From Bacteroidales bacterium (lineage in GTDB: Bacteria; Bacteroidota; Bacteroidia; Bacteroidales; UBA932): a DNA stretch of 64,000 nt. The translations under genes were made by a program, and so were the position numbers. The notes under the pieces were generated by a model that was not told where the DNA came from, did no database searches, and saw only the letters and a list, made by a program, of their open reading frames with translations. The number at the start of each line of letters is the position of its first letter. Position 1 is the stretch's first letter. This document shows positions 27,428-34,813 of the stretch, in pieces. The stretch is from positions 62,001 to 126,000 of the forward strand of contig JAEEVC010000001.1 of the NCBI GenBank assembly GCA_016287075.1. Reading direction: 5' to 3'.

Positions 27428-27448
27428 AGCTTGGAAATATACTTGAAC

Positions 27449-28267
27449 TTAAAAACTGCCTTTGTAGATGCCCATGACATCCAGGTCGGCCAGGAGGGGC
27501 CGGACCGCCGAAAGCGCCTGCCGGTAGCGGACGGAATCATCGAACCGGATGTCGGCATAGAAGAAATACTCCCACGGACAACCCGGGATGGGCAGGGACT
27601 GGATGCGGGTCAGGTTCATTTCATAGAACGACAGGATGGTCAGGATCTGGGCCAGGGCACCGGCCTTGTGGGGCAGGGTGAAACACCAGGACGCCTTGTC
27701 CGGTTTCTCCGGCCGGAAATATCTGTCCAGCACGAAGAAACGGGTCATGTTCTCCTTGAAAGACTCGATCTCCCGGGCCAGGATATCCATCCCGTATTCC
27801 TTGGCGGCCAGGCGGGACGCGACGGCGCCCACGCCTTCCAGCTGCCCAGACACGATCTCCTCGACGGCCGCCACCGTGCTGGAAGTCTGGGTCAGGGTGA
27901 CCCCGGGGCAATTCTTTTCGAGAAACGCCCGGGTCTGATAGAGTGCCATCTCGTGGGAACGGACTTCCCGGATGGATGCCAGGGACTGTCCGGGAAGCGC
28001 CAGCAAATACTGATGGATGGGGATATGGACCTCGCCGGCAACCTGGTATCCGCCGGAATGGATCAGTTCCAGATTCCGGACAAGTCCGCCGGAAAGCGTA
28101 TTCTCGACCGCGATGACCACGGCATCGACATCCGCCGAATCGTAGGCCGCGAGCATCTGTTCGAAACTGTCGAAGCCCTGCAATTCCAGCGGGACATCCT
28201 GGTAGAATGCCCGTGCCGCCTCCTCGTGGAAACTGCCTCTCCGCCCCAAAATCGCCGCTTTTTTCAT
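27449..28267 (-). CDS. pheA: Prephenate dehydratase
   Basis: 272 residues from the ATG at 28267, taken because a longer frame would read through the terminator hairpin upstream. The prephenate dehydratase domain includes FHEEAARAFYQD, VVIAVENTLSGGL and the TRF motif in ENMTRFFVL. A C-terminal ACT domain (CFTLPHKAGALAQILTILSFYEMNLTRIQS) should bind Phe for feedback inhibition. First gene of the operon, behind a Phe/Tyr attenuator. Confidence 0.94.
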   Translation of the reverse strand: MKKAAILGRRGSFHEEAARAFYQDVPLELQGFDSFEQMLAAYDSADVDAVVIAVENTLSGGLVRNLELIHSGGYQVAGEVHIPIHQYLLALPGQSLASIREVRSHEMALYQTRAFLEKNCPGVTLTQTSSTVAAVEEIVSGQLEGVGAVASRLAAKEYGMDILAREIESFKENMTRFFVLDRYFRPEKPDKASWCFTLPHKAGALAQILTILSFYEMNLTRIQSLPIPGCPWEYFFYADIRFDDSVRYRQALSAVRPLLADLDVMGIYKGSF

Positions 28268-28278
28268 ATCCGGTGCAT

Positions 28279-28306
28279 AAAAAAGGCCATCCGCTTCCGG
28301 ACAGCC
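28279..28306 (-). terminator. Attenuator terminator before pheA
   Basis: On the minus-strand transcript, GGCTGTCCG-GAAG-CGGATGGCC forms a nine-pair stem (two G-U) with a tetraloop, followed by six U. It ends 12 bases before the pheA ATG. Its 5' arm (complement of 28297-28302, GTCCGG) can instead pair with CCGGAC (complement of 28342-28347) just after the leader peptide. Confidence 0.8.
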
Positions 28307-28351
28307 CAACATAAATCATTGTATACCTATGATGTTACGACGTCCGGTCTA

Positions 28352-28402
28352 TTATCGACTCTGATAATAGTGCATGTAGAAACCGTAGTCGTAAAATCGC
28401 AT
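28352..28402 (-). CDS. pheL: Phe/Tyr leader peptide (attenuation)
   Basis: 16 codons plus TAA: MRFYDYGFYMHYYQSR, with two Phe and five Tyr. The last Tyr-Tyr pair lies in the first arm of a perfect eight-base hairpin (complement of 28363-28370 with 28349-28356, CTATTATC/GATAATAG). A ribosome stalled for charged Tyr or Phe tRNA would block this hairpin, free the following CCGGAC and prevent the terminator before pheA. Too short for gene finders; composition and position are decisive. Confidence 0.85.
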   Translation of the reverse strand: MRFYDYGFYMHYYQSR

Positions 28403-28423
28403 TTGTCTGAAAGTTCGTCCGGA

Positions 28424-28454
28424 CAAAGGTATAATAAAAAATTTTAAAGTCCAA
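28424..28454 (-). promoter_or_regulatory. Promoter of the pheA operon
   Basis: TTG (complement of 28452-28454), a 20-bp spacer and TACCTTTG (complement of 28424-28431). It begins directly after the frr stop, so the leader peptide starts about 20 bases into the transcript. Confidence 0.75.
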
Positions 28455-28456
28455 GC

Positions 28457-29023
28457 CTACACGGTCAGGATTTCCTTTTCCTTCCCGGCGATGACGGCAT
28501 CGATGTCCTTGATGCGCTTGTCCGTCACTTTCTGGAGCTCTTCCTCGCCTTCTTTCTCGCCGTCCTCGGAGAGGCCTTCGTTCTTCTGGGCCTTCTTCAG
28601 CTGGTCGATGGCGTCGCGGCGGGCGTTGCGGACCGTGACCTTGCAGGTCTCGCCGGCGGCCTTCGCCTTCTTGATCAGTTCGCGGCGGCGCTCCTCGGTC
28701 AGGGCCGGGACGACGCAGCGGATGATCTCGCCGTTGTTGGAGGGGGTCAGGCCGACGTTCGCGTCGAGGATCGCCTTCTCGATCTTGGCGATCATATTGC
28801 GCTCCCAGGGCTGGATCGCGATGGTTTTCGCGTCCGGCGTGGTGATGGAGGCAACCTGGTTCAGCGGGGTCGGCGTGCCGTAATAGTCGACATTGACGCC
28901 GTTGAAGATGGCGGGCGTCGCCTTGCCGACACGGTAGGACTTGAGGTCTTCCTCAAGGAAGTCGACGGCATCCTGCATCTTCAAATCGGCCGCCTCGACG
29001 ATTTCTTTCGCTTTCGGTAACAT
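28457..29023 (-). CDS. frr: Ribosome recycling factor
   Basis: 188 residues, standard length. Family sequences DFLEEDLKSYRVGKATPAIFNGVNVDYYGTPTPLNQVASI and TEERRRELIKKAKAAGE are present. With EF-G it splits post-termination ribosomes. An acidic insert (NEGLSEDGEKEGEEEL) near the C-terminus is typical of Bacteroidetes. Single-gene unit with its own promoter. Confidence 0.97.
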   Translation of the reverse strand: MLPKAKEIVEAADLKMQDAVDFLEEDLKSYRVGKATPAIFNGVNVDYYGTPTPLNQVASITTPDAKTIAIQPWERNMIAKIEKAILDANVGLTPSNNGEIIRCVVPALTEERRRELIKKAKAAGETCKVTVRNARRDAIDQLKKAQKNEGLSEDGEKEGEEELQKVTDKRIKDIDAVIAGKEKEILTV

Positions 29024-29056
29024 AGTCTTATCGTGCTTTGATCATTGTCAATCATG

Positions 29057-29064
29057 CAAATATA
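29057..29064 (-). promoter_or_regulatory. -7 box of frr
   Basis: TATATTTG on the minus strand (complement of 29057-29064), 33 bp before the frr ATG. Surroundings are AT-rich. Confidence 0.5.
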
Positions 29065-29235
29065 ATGATAATTTGGCAAGAATCGTGCAAGAATCGCCGG
29101 TTTTCCCGCAATCCGCCGTCTGTTGAGGCTGGGAGGGTGGTTGCGGAGGGACTTTTTCGGACCGACGGAACGCCCCTCCCGGCCCGGGCGGCAGGGCAAT
29201 ACTGCAGCACGCAGACAGCCGTGGGTGGCCCTTTT

Positions 29236-29284
29236 CGTGCCGCGCCCCACCCTTTAACCCGTGACTGCGGCACAGAATCGGGCT
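29236..29284. repeat. Decayed RAYT-type palindrome
   Basis: CGTGCCGC on the left and GCGGCAC on the right form seven-base arms like those of the palindromes at 60.5 and 61.7 kb (GTGCCGCACC...GGTGCGGCAC). It lies in the roughly 350-bp gene-free stretch between frr and miaA, where I see nothing else. Probably an old copy. Confidence 0.4.
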
Positions 29285-29377
29285 CTCATGGCGGTTTGCG
29301 TGATTCTCCTACATCTTGGGTGTGCTGCGTTCAGGGGTTGCAGGATGCGCCGGATGGATGCGCCCCGGCAGTGGGGC

Positions 29378-30364
29378 TTACACCTGCACCCAGTGGATGC
29401 GGATGCCGTCGCGCTCCATGCCGCGGAACCAGGTCATCTGGCGCTTGGCGAACTGGTGGATGGCGTTGCCGAGCATGACCTTCATCTCTTCCAGCGAGAG
29501 AAGGCCGAGGACATGCTGTGTCACGTATTTGTATTCGAGGCCGTAATATACCAGGTCCTCCGCGGGGATGCCGCCCGCCAGGAGGCCGCAGACCTCCTCG
29601 ACGAGGCCCTCTTCGATGCGTTCGTCGAGACGGCGGTCGATGCGCGCGACGCGGTCTTCCCGCGAGACGAGCGTGCCGATGTAGAAGGTCTTTTTTGGGA
29701 GGGCGGCCGTCCGGACGGCCGGGTTTTCCTCTTCAAACAGAGCTACTTCCAGCGCGCGGATGGTCCGTTTCTTGGACTGGAGGACCCCCTCCGGCGTATC
29801 CGGCCGCAGGGCGAGGACGCGGGCCCGGAGGGCGTCGTGCTCCTCCGCCTCCAGGGCCGCGCGGAGGGCGTAATCGGGCTCAACCTGCGGCATCCGGTAG
29901 CCGCAGGTGGCCGCCTCGATATAGAGGCCGGAACCGCCGCAGAGGATGGGAACGCCGCCCCGGGCGCAAACCGCCCGGTACGCCTGCTCGAAGTCCTGCT
30001 GGTACTGGTAGATATTGTAGCGGGAACCGGCGGGGGCGATGTCGATCAGATGATACGGAACATCCCCGTATTCAGCGAGATCCTTCCCGGTGCCGATGTC
30101 CATGCCGCGGTACACCTGGCGGGAGTCGGCCGAGAGGATCTCGGCGCGGTGGCCCGGCAGGAGGGCGTCCAGGGCATGGGCGAGCCCGACGGCATAGCGC
30201 GTCTTGCCCGATGCGGTCGGGCCGAGGACGCAGATGAGGTCGATGTCTCCTTTCCGCCACGCCTCCGCCAGGGCGGCGGGCTCGATGTTTTCCGCCGGGG
30301 GCAGTTCGGCCATCGGCGGGACGCCCGGCCGGTCGGGCAGCAGTTCGGTCCGGTTCAGTTTCAT
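29378..30364 (-). CDS. miaA: tRNA dimethylallyltransferase
   Basis: 328 residues. The P-loop GPTASGKT lies at about residues 47-54, then ILSADSRQVYRGMDIGTGKD (acidic catalytic region) and YHLIDI. It transfers a dimethylallyl group to A37 of tRNAs reading UNN codons. A roughly 40-residue N-terminal extension precedes the P-loop. Its start overlaps the stop of the M24 peptidase gene (ATGA). Confidence 0.95.
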   Translation of the reverse strand: MKLNRTELLPDRPGVPPMAELPPAENIEPAALAEAWRKGDIDLICVLGPTASGKTRYAVGLAHALDALLPGHRAEILSADSRQVYRGMDIGTGKDLAEYGDVPYHLIDIAPAGSRYNIYQYQQDFEQAYRAVCARGGVPILCGGSGLYIEAATCGYRMPQVEPDYALRAALEAEEHDALRARVLALRPDTPEGVLQSKKRTIRALEVALFEEENPAVRTAALPKKTFYIGTLVSREDRVARIDRRLDERIEEGLVEEVCGLLAGGIPAEDLVYYGLEYKYVTQHVLGLLSLEEMKVMLGNAIHQFAKRQMTWFRGMERDGIRIHWVQV

Positions 30365-32211
30365 AGCGGCAGGGTCTTCTCCCGCAGCCAGCGGGCGATT
30401 TCCGCGGGAAGGTGGGGAGAGAGTTCGCGGTAGACGCGTTCGTTATAAGCGTTCAGCCACGCGGTTTCATCGGCGGTCAACAGTTCGGTCACAAGCGCGG
30501 AAGTATCATAGTGACAAAGCGTCAGCGTCTCGAAGGCGCGCCAGGAGCCGAAATCGTTGGTGCCGGCATCGACGGTCAGGACGAGGTTCTCGTGGCGGAC
30601 GCCGTGGAGCCCCTCCCGGTAGATGCCCGGCTCGTCGGAGGTCACCATGCCCGGCAGGAGCGGCTGGGGGTTGAAGTTCTGGCGGATGTCCTGCGGCCCC
30701 TCATGGACGCAGAGGAAGGAACCGACGCCGTGGCCCGTTCCGTGGCCGAAATTCCGCTTGGAGGACCAGAGGGCGCCGCGGGCGAGGACATCGAGCTGGC
30801 AGCCTGCGGTCCCCGCCGGGAACACGGCCTTCGCCAACTGGATATGGCCTTTCATCACCAGCGTGTAATCCTCCCTTTCGAGCGGCGTGCAGGGGCCGAG
30901 CGGGACCGTCCGGGTCAGATCCGTCGTTCCGAAGAGGTACTGCCCGCCTGAATCGACGAGGTAGAGACCGCGCGGACGCAGGAGAGCGCCGCCATCATCG
31001 GGCGTAACGTAGTGCGGCAGGGCGGCATTCTCCCCGTAGGCGGAAATCGTGTCGAAGCTGTTCCCGCGGTAGCCGGGGATGGCGGCGCGGAGGCTGTCCA
31101 GCCGGTCCGCCGCCGCGCGCTCCGTCACCGTGTGGCCGAGCGCGAGTTCCCCTTCCAGCCAGAACAGGAACCGCTCCATCGCCAGTCCGTCCTCCAGGTG
31201 GGCTTCCCGCATCCCGCTGATTTCTACCTTGTTCTTGACGGCCTTCCGAAGCGGGACCGGCGAAGGGCCGGCCTCGACGGGATAGGGAATCTGCGTATAG
31301 ATATAATAGTTCAGGGTCGCGGGATCGACATACAGCCGGTCGATGGCTTCCCCGGCGACCAGCCCGGAGAGCAGGAGTTCGAGGTCGTTCCGGTATTCCC
31401 GGATCTCGACGCCGTCCGCAGCGAGTTCATAGAAACTGTCCCGGGTCTCCTCGTCGAGTGCGACCGGCTCCTTGCGGACGAACCAGAACGCCTTGTCCAG
31501 GGTGACGAGCAGGTAGGAGATCACCAGCGGGTTGTAGGCGATGTCCGATCCGCGGACATTCAGCAGCCAGGCAATTTCGTCGAGGGCCGTCACCAGCATG
31601 GCGTCACAGCCCCTTTTCAGCAGGAACTTTCTGAGCCACTGCAGTTTGTGCTCGCGGGATTCGCCCGTCAGGTCATCTCCGAGCGTCAGGATGGAGGTCG
31701 AGGGGACCTCCGGTCGGTCCTTCCACAGGCGGGACAGCAGGTCCGGGATGCTGACGATGCGGACCTGCCGGCCTCCGGCCTCCGCGAAGGCGTCTTCGAG
31801 GGCATTGACGGCGCCGACGCCCTGGCAGAGCCCGTCCACGACGATATACGCGCAGGCCTCGTCCTGGGCCGAAGGATAATCATACTCCGCCAGCCACCGG
31901 GGGATCGGAACCGCCTCGGGGACACGCAGTTTGTGCAGTTCGATGCCGGTCCCTCCGAGCTGCCGGACGGCCTGGATGAAATAGCGCGTGTCGGTCCAGA
32001 GTCCGGCGTGGTCGAGGGTGATGACCAGGTCGCCGGCCTCGCCGGTGAAACCCGACACCCATTCCACCTGTTTCCAGCGGTCCGCCGGGTACTCGCTCCC
32101 ATGGGGATCGCCGCCCGTCAGGATGACGGCGTCCCACCCGTGTTCCCGCATCATTTCGCGGATGGATTCCACCCGCCCTGCATAGAGATTGTCCATGGTG
32201 CCAACGTGCAT
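30361..32211 (-). CDS. M24 family Xaa-Pro aminopeptidase
   Basis: 616 residues, the long eukaryote-like aminopeptidase P architecture: two creatinase-N-like domains, then the pita-bread catalytic domain. Metal ligands are visible in DSGGQYLFGTTDLTRT, NFGHGTGHGVGSFLCVHEGPQ, TSDEPGIY and GVRHENLVLT. Removes N-terminal residues preceding Pro; cytoplasmic, no signal. The ATG at 32196 (MDNLYAGRVESI) is an alternative start. Coupled to miaA. Confidence 0.93.
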   Translation of the reverse strand: MHVGTMDNLYAGRVESIREMMREHGWDAVILTGGDPHGSEYPADRWKQVEWVSGFTGEAGDLVITLDHAGLWTDTRYFIQAVRQLGGTGIELHKLRVPEAVPIPRWLAEYDYPSAQDEACAYIVVDGLCQGVGAVNALEDAFAEAGGRQVRIVSIPDLLSRLWKDRPEVPSTSILTLGDDLTGESREHKLQWLRKFLLKRGCDAMLVTALDEIAWLLNVRGSDIAYNPLVISYLLVTLDKAFWFVRKEPVALDEETRDSFYELAADGVEIREYRNDLELLLSGLVAGEAIDRLYVDPATLNYYIYTQIPYPVEAGPSPVPLRKAVKNKVEISGMREAHLEDGLAMERFLFWLEGELALGHTVTERAAADRLDSLRAAIPGYRGNSFDTISAYGENAALPHYVTPDDGGALLRPRGLYLVDSGGQYLFGTTDLTRTVPLGPCTPLEREDYTLVMKGHIQLAKAVFPAGTAGCQLDVLARGALWSSKRNFGHGTGHGVGSFLCVHEGPQDIRQNFNPQPLLPGMVTSDEPGIYREGLHGVRHENLVLTVDAGTNDFGSWRAFETLTLCHYDTSALVTELLTADETAWLNAYNERVYRELSPHLPAEIARWLREKTLPL

Positions 32212-32242
32212 TTCGACCGCAAATTAAAGAAATGGCGGGAAT

Positions 32243-32274
32243 TTTGCAAGAAACCCCCGGAGTTTCTAACTTTG
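32243..32274 (+). promoter_or_regulatory. Promoter of the DUF4294 gene
   Basis: TTTG at 32243-32246, a 20-bp spacer and TAACTTTG at 32267-32274. Transcription would start right at the GTG codon at 32280, which excludes the upstream ATG at 32232 as translation start. Confidence 0.65.
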
Positions 32275-32279
32275 CGCCC

Positions 32280-33029
32280 GTGAACGGAGGATGGAAATAC
32301 CTGGCTGCGGCCCTGGTCCTGCTGCCGGTCCTTGCGGGGACGGCGGCGGGGCAGAACCATGTCCGCCGCGCGATGGACCGCGCCCGCGCCCAGCGGGAGT
32401 CGATGGCCGCGCGGGAAATCCTCAGCGAGATGGGCTCCGGCAAGAGCGGCTACATGGCCTACCGGGTGGAGAACGGGGACACCGTCTATTTCGACACCAT
32501 CGACCCGGTCTGGGTCTTCGGCTACGGCAAGCACGCCCGGAAGAACTGGCGGGAATACTACCGCCTCGTCTATAATTTCGCCAAGGTCTATCCCTACGCC
32601 GAGGCCTCCGGGCGGCTGCAGGAGATCGTGGACAGCACCATCGCTGCGGAGAACATGAACCGTTTCCAGAAGGACCGCTACATGACCAAGGTCCAGTCGC
32701 AGCTGTTCCAGGACTTCGAAGGCGCGCTCCGCAACATGACCATCACCCAGGGCGCCCTGCTGCTGAAACTCATCGACCGCGAGACGGGGCAGTCGTCCTA
32801 TTCCATCATCAAGGACTACAAGAGCGGGATGGCCGCCGGTTTCTGGCAGTTCATCGCCAAGATGTTCGACAACGACCTCAAGTCGCAGTACGAGCCCGAG
32901 GGCGCGGACAAGAACACCGAGGAACTGGTGCAGGCATGGAAAGACGGGACCTTCCGGAAGATCTACTGGTCCATCTTCTGGGAAGATCCGCCCGAGGTCA
33001 CCGTCCCCGATTATTATAAGAAGGACTAA
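32280..33029 (+). CDS. DUF4294-type secreted protein
   Basis: 249 residues from a GTG at 32280, chosen because the promoter lies immediately upstream and because the product then starts with a signal peptide (WKYLAAALVLLPVLAGTAAG). The body (TVYFDTIDPVWVFGYGKHARKNWREYYRLVYNFAKVYPYA...) matches the DUF4294 family of Bacteroidetes, of unknown function. Convergent with pyrH, with overlapping ends. Confidence 0.8.
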   Translation: MNGGWKYLAAALVLLPVLAGTAAGQNHVRRAMDRARAQRESMAAREILSEMGSGKSGYMAYRVENGDTVYFDTIDPVWVFGYGKHARKNWREYYRLVYNFAKVYPYAEASGRLQEIVDSTIAAENMNRFQKDRYMTKVQSQLFQDFEGALRNMTITQGALLLKLIDRETGQSSYSIIKDYKSGMAAGFWQFIAKMFDNDLKSQYEPEGADKNTEELVQAWKDGTFRKIYWSIFWEDPPEVTVPDYYKKD

Positions 33030-33730
33030 ACGTGCACGAGCGTGCCCACCTTTCCGCCCTCGAGGATCTTCGTCAGGTTCCCGGGGGTGTTCATATTGAA
33101 GACGATGATGGGCATGTTGCCTTCCGAGCAGAGGGCGAAGGCCGTCTGGTCCATGACCTTGAGGCGCTTGGAAATCGCCTCGTCGAAGGTCAGTTCATCA
33201 TATTTCACGGCCGTGGGATCCTTCTCCGGGTCGGCGGTATAGACGCCGTCCACGCGGGTGCCCTTCAGCAGGGCGTCGGCCCCGATTTCGAGGGCGCGCA
33301 GCGCGGCGCCGGAATCGGTCGTGAAGAAGGGGTTGCCGGTGCCGCCGGAGATGAGGGCGACGCCGCCCCGTTCGAGGACCTTCACCGCGTCGTCGCGCAT
33401 GTAATACTTCGCCACCGGCTCCATCGGAGTCGCCGTAAACACCTGCGCGTCAACGCCTTCTTCCTTGATGAACATGGAGAGCGCGAGCGAGTTGATCACC
33501 GTGGCGAGCATGCCCATCTTGTCGCCGTCCACCCGGTCGAAACCCTTGCCGGTGCCCTGCAGGCCGCGGAAAATGTTGCCGCCGCCATTGACGATGGCCA
33601 CCTGGAGGCCGGCCTTCGCGGCCGCCGCCACCTCGCGGGCCGTCGCCCGCAGACTGTCCGTATCCAGGCCCTTTCCGGCCGGTCCGCCCAGGCTTTCGCC
33701 GCTGAGCTTCAGAAGAACTCTCTTGTACAT
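33026..33730 (-). CDS. pyrH: UMP kinase
   Basis: 234 residues, amino-acid-kinase fold. Motifs: KRVLLKLSGESLGG, VNGGGNIFRG, DKMGMLATVINSLAL, GGTGNPFFTTDSGAALRA and DGVYTADPEKDP. Phosphorylates UMP to UDP in pyrimidine nucleotide synthesis; hexameric in the family. Has its own promoter, divergent from the sdhC-like gene. Confidence 0.97.
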   Translation of the reverse strand: MYKRVLLKLSGESLGGPAGKGLDTDSLRATAREVAAAAKAGLQVAIVNGGGNIFRGLQGTGKGFDRVDGDKMGMLATVINSLALSMFIKEEGVDAQVFTATPMEPVAKYYMRDDAVKVLERGGVALISGGTGNPFFTTDSGAALRALEIGADALLKGTRVDGVYTADPEKDPTAVKYDELTFDEAISKRLKVMDQTAFALCSEGNMPIIVFNMNTPGNLTKILEGGKVGTLVHV

Positions 33731-33755
33731 ATCAATCCGACATTATCACGGAAAA

Positions 33756-33786
33756 CAAAAATATTGAAATATTGGCAAACTTCCAA
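33756..33786 (-). promoter_or_regulatory. pyrH promoter
   Basis: Minus strand: TTG (complement of 33784-33786), about 20 bp, TATTTTTG (complement of 33756-33763), 25 bp before the ATG. Overlaps the rightward sdhC promoter. Confidence 0.55.
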
Positions 33787-33804
33787 GAAAGATTCCTATC
33801 TTTG
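33772..33804 (+). promoter_or_regulatory. Promoter of the sdhC-like gene
   Basis: TTG at 33772-33774, 22-bp spacer, TATCTTTG at 33797-33804, 42 bp before the ATG. Confidence 0.55.
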
Positions 33805-33846
33805 CAAGGCACAAATGTGTAAACCGACCAAACAGAACCCGAAATA

Positions 33847-34608
33847 ATGGCAAATTTCCTGACCTCCTCCATCGGCAAGAAGTTCATCCAGAGCGTCAGC
33901 GGCGCTTTCCTGGTCATTTTCCTGCTGCTCCACGGCACCATCAATTTCTTCTCGGTCATCGACTCGCTGAAAGGCGTTTTCGGCAAGGTTGCGGCCGACG
34001 ACCTGCTGTTCTCCACCGGAGACGGATGGTTCCAGCTCGGCTGCGATTTCATGTCCACCCCCTTCATCGACATCATGGTTCCGATCCTCGCCCTGGGCTT
34101 CCTCATCCACATCTGCTACGGTATCTGGCTGAGCTATGAGAACGTGAAGAAGCGCGGCGGCCTGAAACGCTACGAAGTGGCCAGCAAGGCGAAGACCGAT
34201 TCCTGGTCCTCCCGCAACATGGCGGTCCTCGGGATCATCATCCTCGGCTTCCTCGCTTTCCACCTGACCCACTTCTGGGCGAAGATGCAGCTGCAGGAAT
34301 TCACTGGCGGAGAAGCGGAAAATCCTTATTACCTGCTGATTGCGACCTTCCGGAACTGGTGGGTCCTCGCCCTCTACATCGTCTGGTTCATCGCCCTGTG
34401 GCTCCACCTCAACCACGGTTTCTGGTCCATGTTCCAGACCATCGGCTGGAACAACAAGAAGTGGCTGGGCCGTCTCCGGGTCATCGGCGTCATCGTCAGC
34501 ACCCTGATCGTCCTGCTGTTCGTGGCGACGGCCGTCAATGCCTTCATCGAGGGCAATTTCCTGACCGCTTCCCACGAGTACACGCAGGCCATCCTTGCAA
34601 GTTTTTAA
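33847..34608 (+). CDS. sdhC: Succinate dehydrogenase/fumarate reductase cytochrome b subunit
   Basis: 253 residues with five hydrophobic helices, the single-subunit diheme b558-type anchor of Bacteroidetes enzymes. His residues suited to heme ligation lie in helices (LLHGTIN, GFLIHICYG, AFHLTHFW, LWLHLNHGFW). It would anchor FrdA/FrdB and pass electrons to or from menaquinone. The usual flavoprotein and iron-sulfur genes do not follow: the next element is the trp leader. They must be elsewhere, or this is a stand-alone copy. Confidence 0.93.
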   Translation: MANFLTSSIGKKFIQSVSGAFLVIFLLLHGTINFFSVIDSLKGVFGKVAADDLLFSTGDGWFQLGCDFMSTPFIDIMVPILALGFLIHICYGIWLSYENVKKRGGLKRYEVASKAKTDSWSSRNMAVLGIIILGFLAFHLTHFWAKMQLQEFTGGEAENPYYLLIATFRNWWVLALYIVWFIALWLHLNHGFWSMFQTIGWNNKKWLGRLRVIGVIVSTLIVLLFVATAVNAFIEGNFLTASHEYTQAILASF

Positions 34609-34616
34609 AATTTTTC

Positions 34617-34647
34617 TTGCAATTTTCGTTTTTATCGCTCATCTTTG
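34617..34647 (+). promoter_or_regulatory. Promoter of the trp leader/trpB2 transcript
   Basis: TTG at 34617-34619, 20-bp spacer, CATCTTTG at 34640-34647 (one off from TAnnTTTG). It starts nine bases after the sdhC stop and eight bases before the leader ATG. Confidence 0.65.
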
Positions 34648-34655
34648 CCTTCGGT

Positions 34656-34712
34656 ATGAGAAGCAACATGGTCAATAACTTCTGGTGGCGCCCTTGCAGT
34701 TCCAAGCTGTAA
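34656..34712 (+). CDS. trpL: Trp leader peptide (attenuation)
   Basis: 18 codons plus TAA: MRSNMVNNFWWRPCSSKL, with tandem Trp codons at 34683-34688. A segment five bases on (CTTGCAG, 34693-34699) can pair with CTGTAAG (34707-34713), which overlaps the leader stop. The sequence GCTGTAAGTC (34706-34715) can instead form ten pairs with GACTTGCAGC (34758-34767), inside the terminator. This is the layout of a ribosome-controlled attenuator. Confidence 0.88.
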   Translation: MRSNMVNNFWWRPCSSKL

Positions 34713-34747
34713 GTCGCATCGCCGTAGGTAGACCTTATGAGATACAG

Positions 34748-34782
34748 GTGGCACGCTGACTTGCAGCGCGCCACTTTTTTTT
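34748..34782 (+). terminator. Attenuator terminator before trpB2
   Basis: GTGGCACGCTG-ACTTG-CAGCGCGCCAC: ten pairs with one A-C mismatch, five-base loop, then eight T. Alternative pairing of 34758-34767 with 34706-34715 destroys it. Located 32 bases before the trpB ATG. Confidence 0.85.
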
Positions 34783-34813
34783 GAACAATGTCAAACACTT
34801 AACAAATACAGTC

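Noticed and set aside
27621..28319. 232-codon frame opening upstream of pheA in another frame
   Set aside because: It overlaps the terminator and pheA out of frame, with Gly/Arg-rich low-complexity sequence; a shadow frame.
29024..29377. Possible tRNA or small RNA gene between frr and miaA
   Set aside because: No cloverleaf or CCA-type end could be drawn; only the frr promoter and a decayed palindrome are supported.
32232..32279. Upstream ATG of the DUF4294 gene
   Set aside because: It lies before the -33/-7 elements and would insert 16 residues ahead of a good signal peptide.
34359..34712. 117-codon frame that ends with the Trp leader peptide
   Set aside because: The upstream part is a shadow of sdhC. 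Promoter placement and codon content show that translation of the leader begins at 34656.
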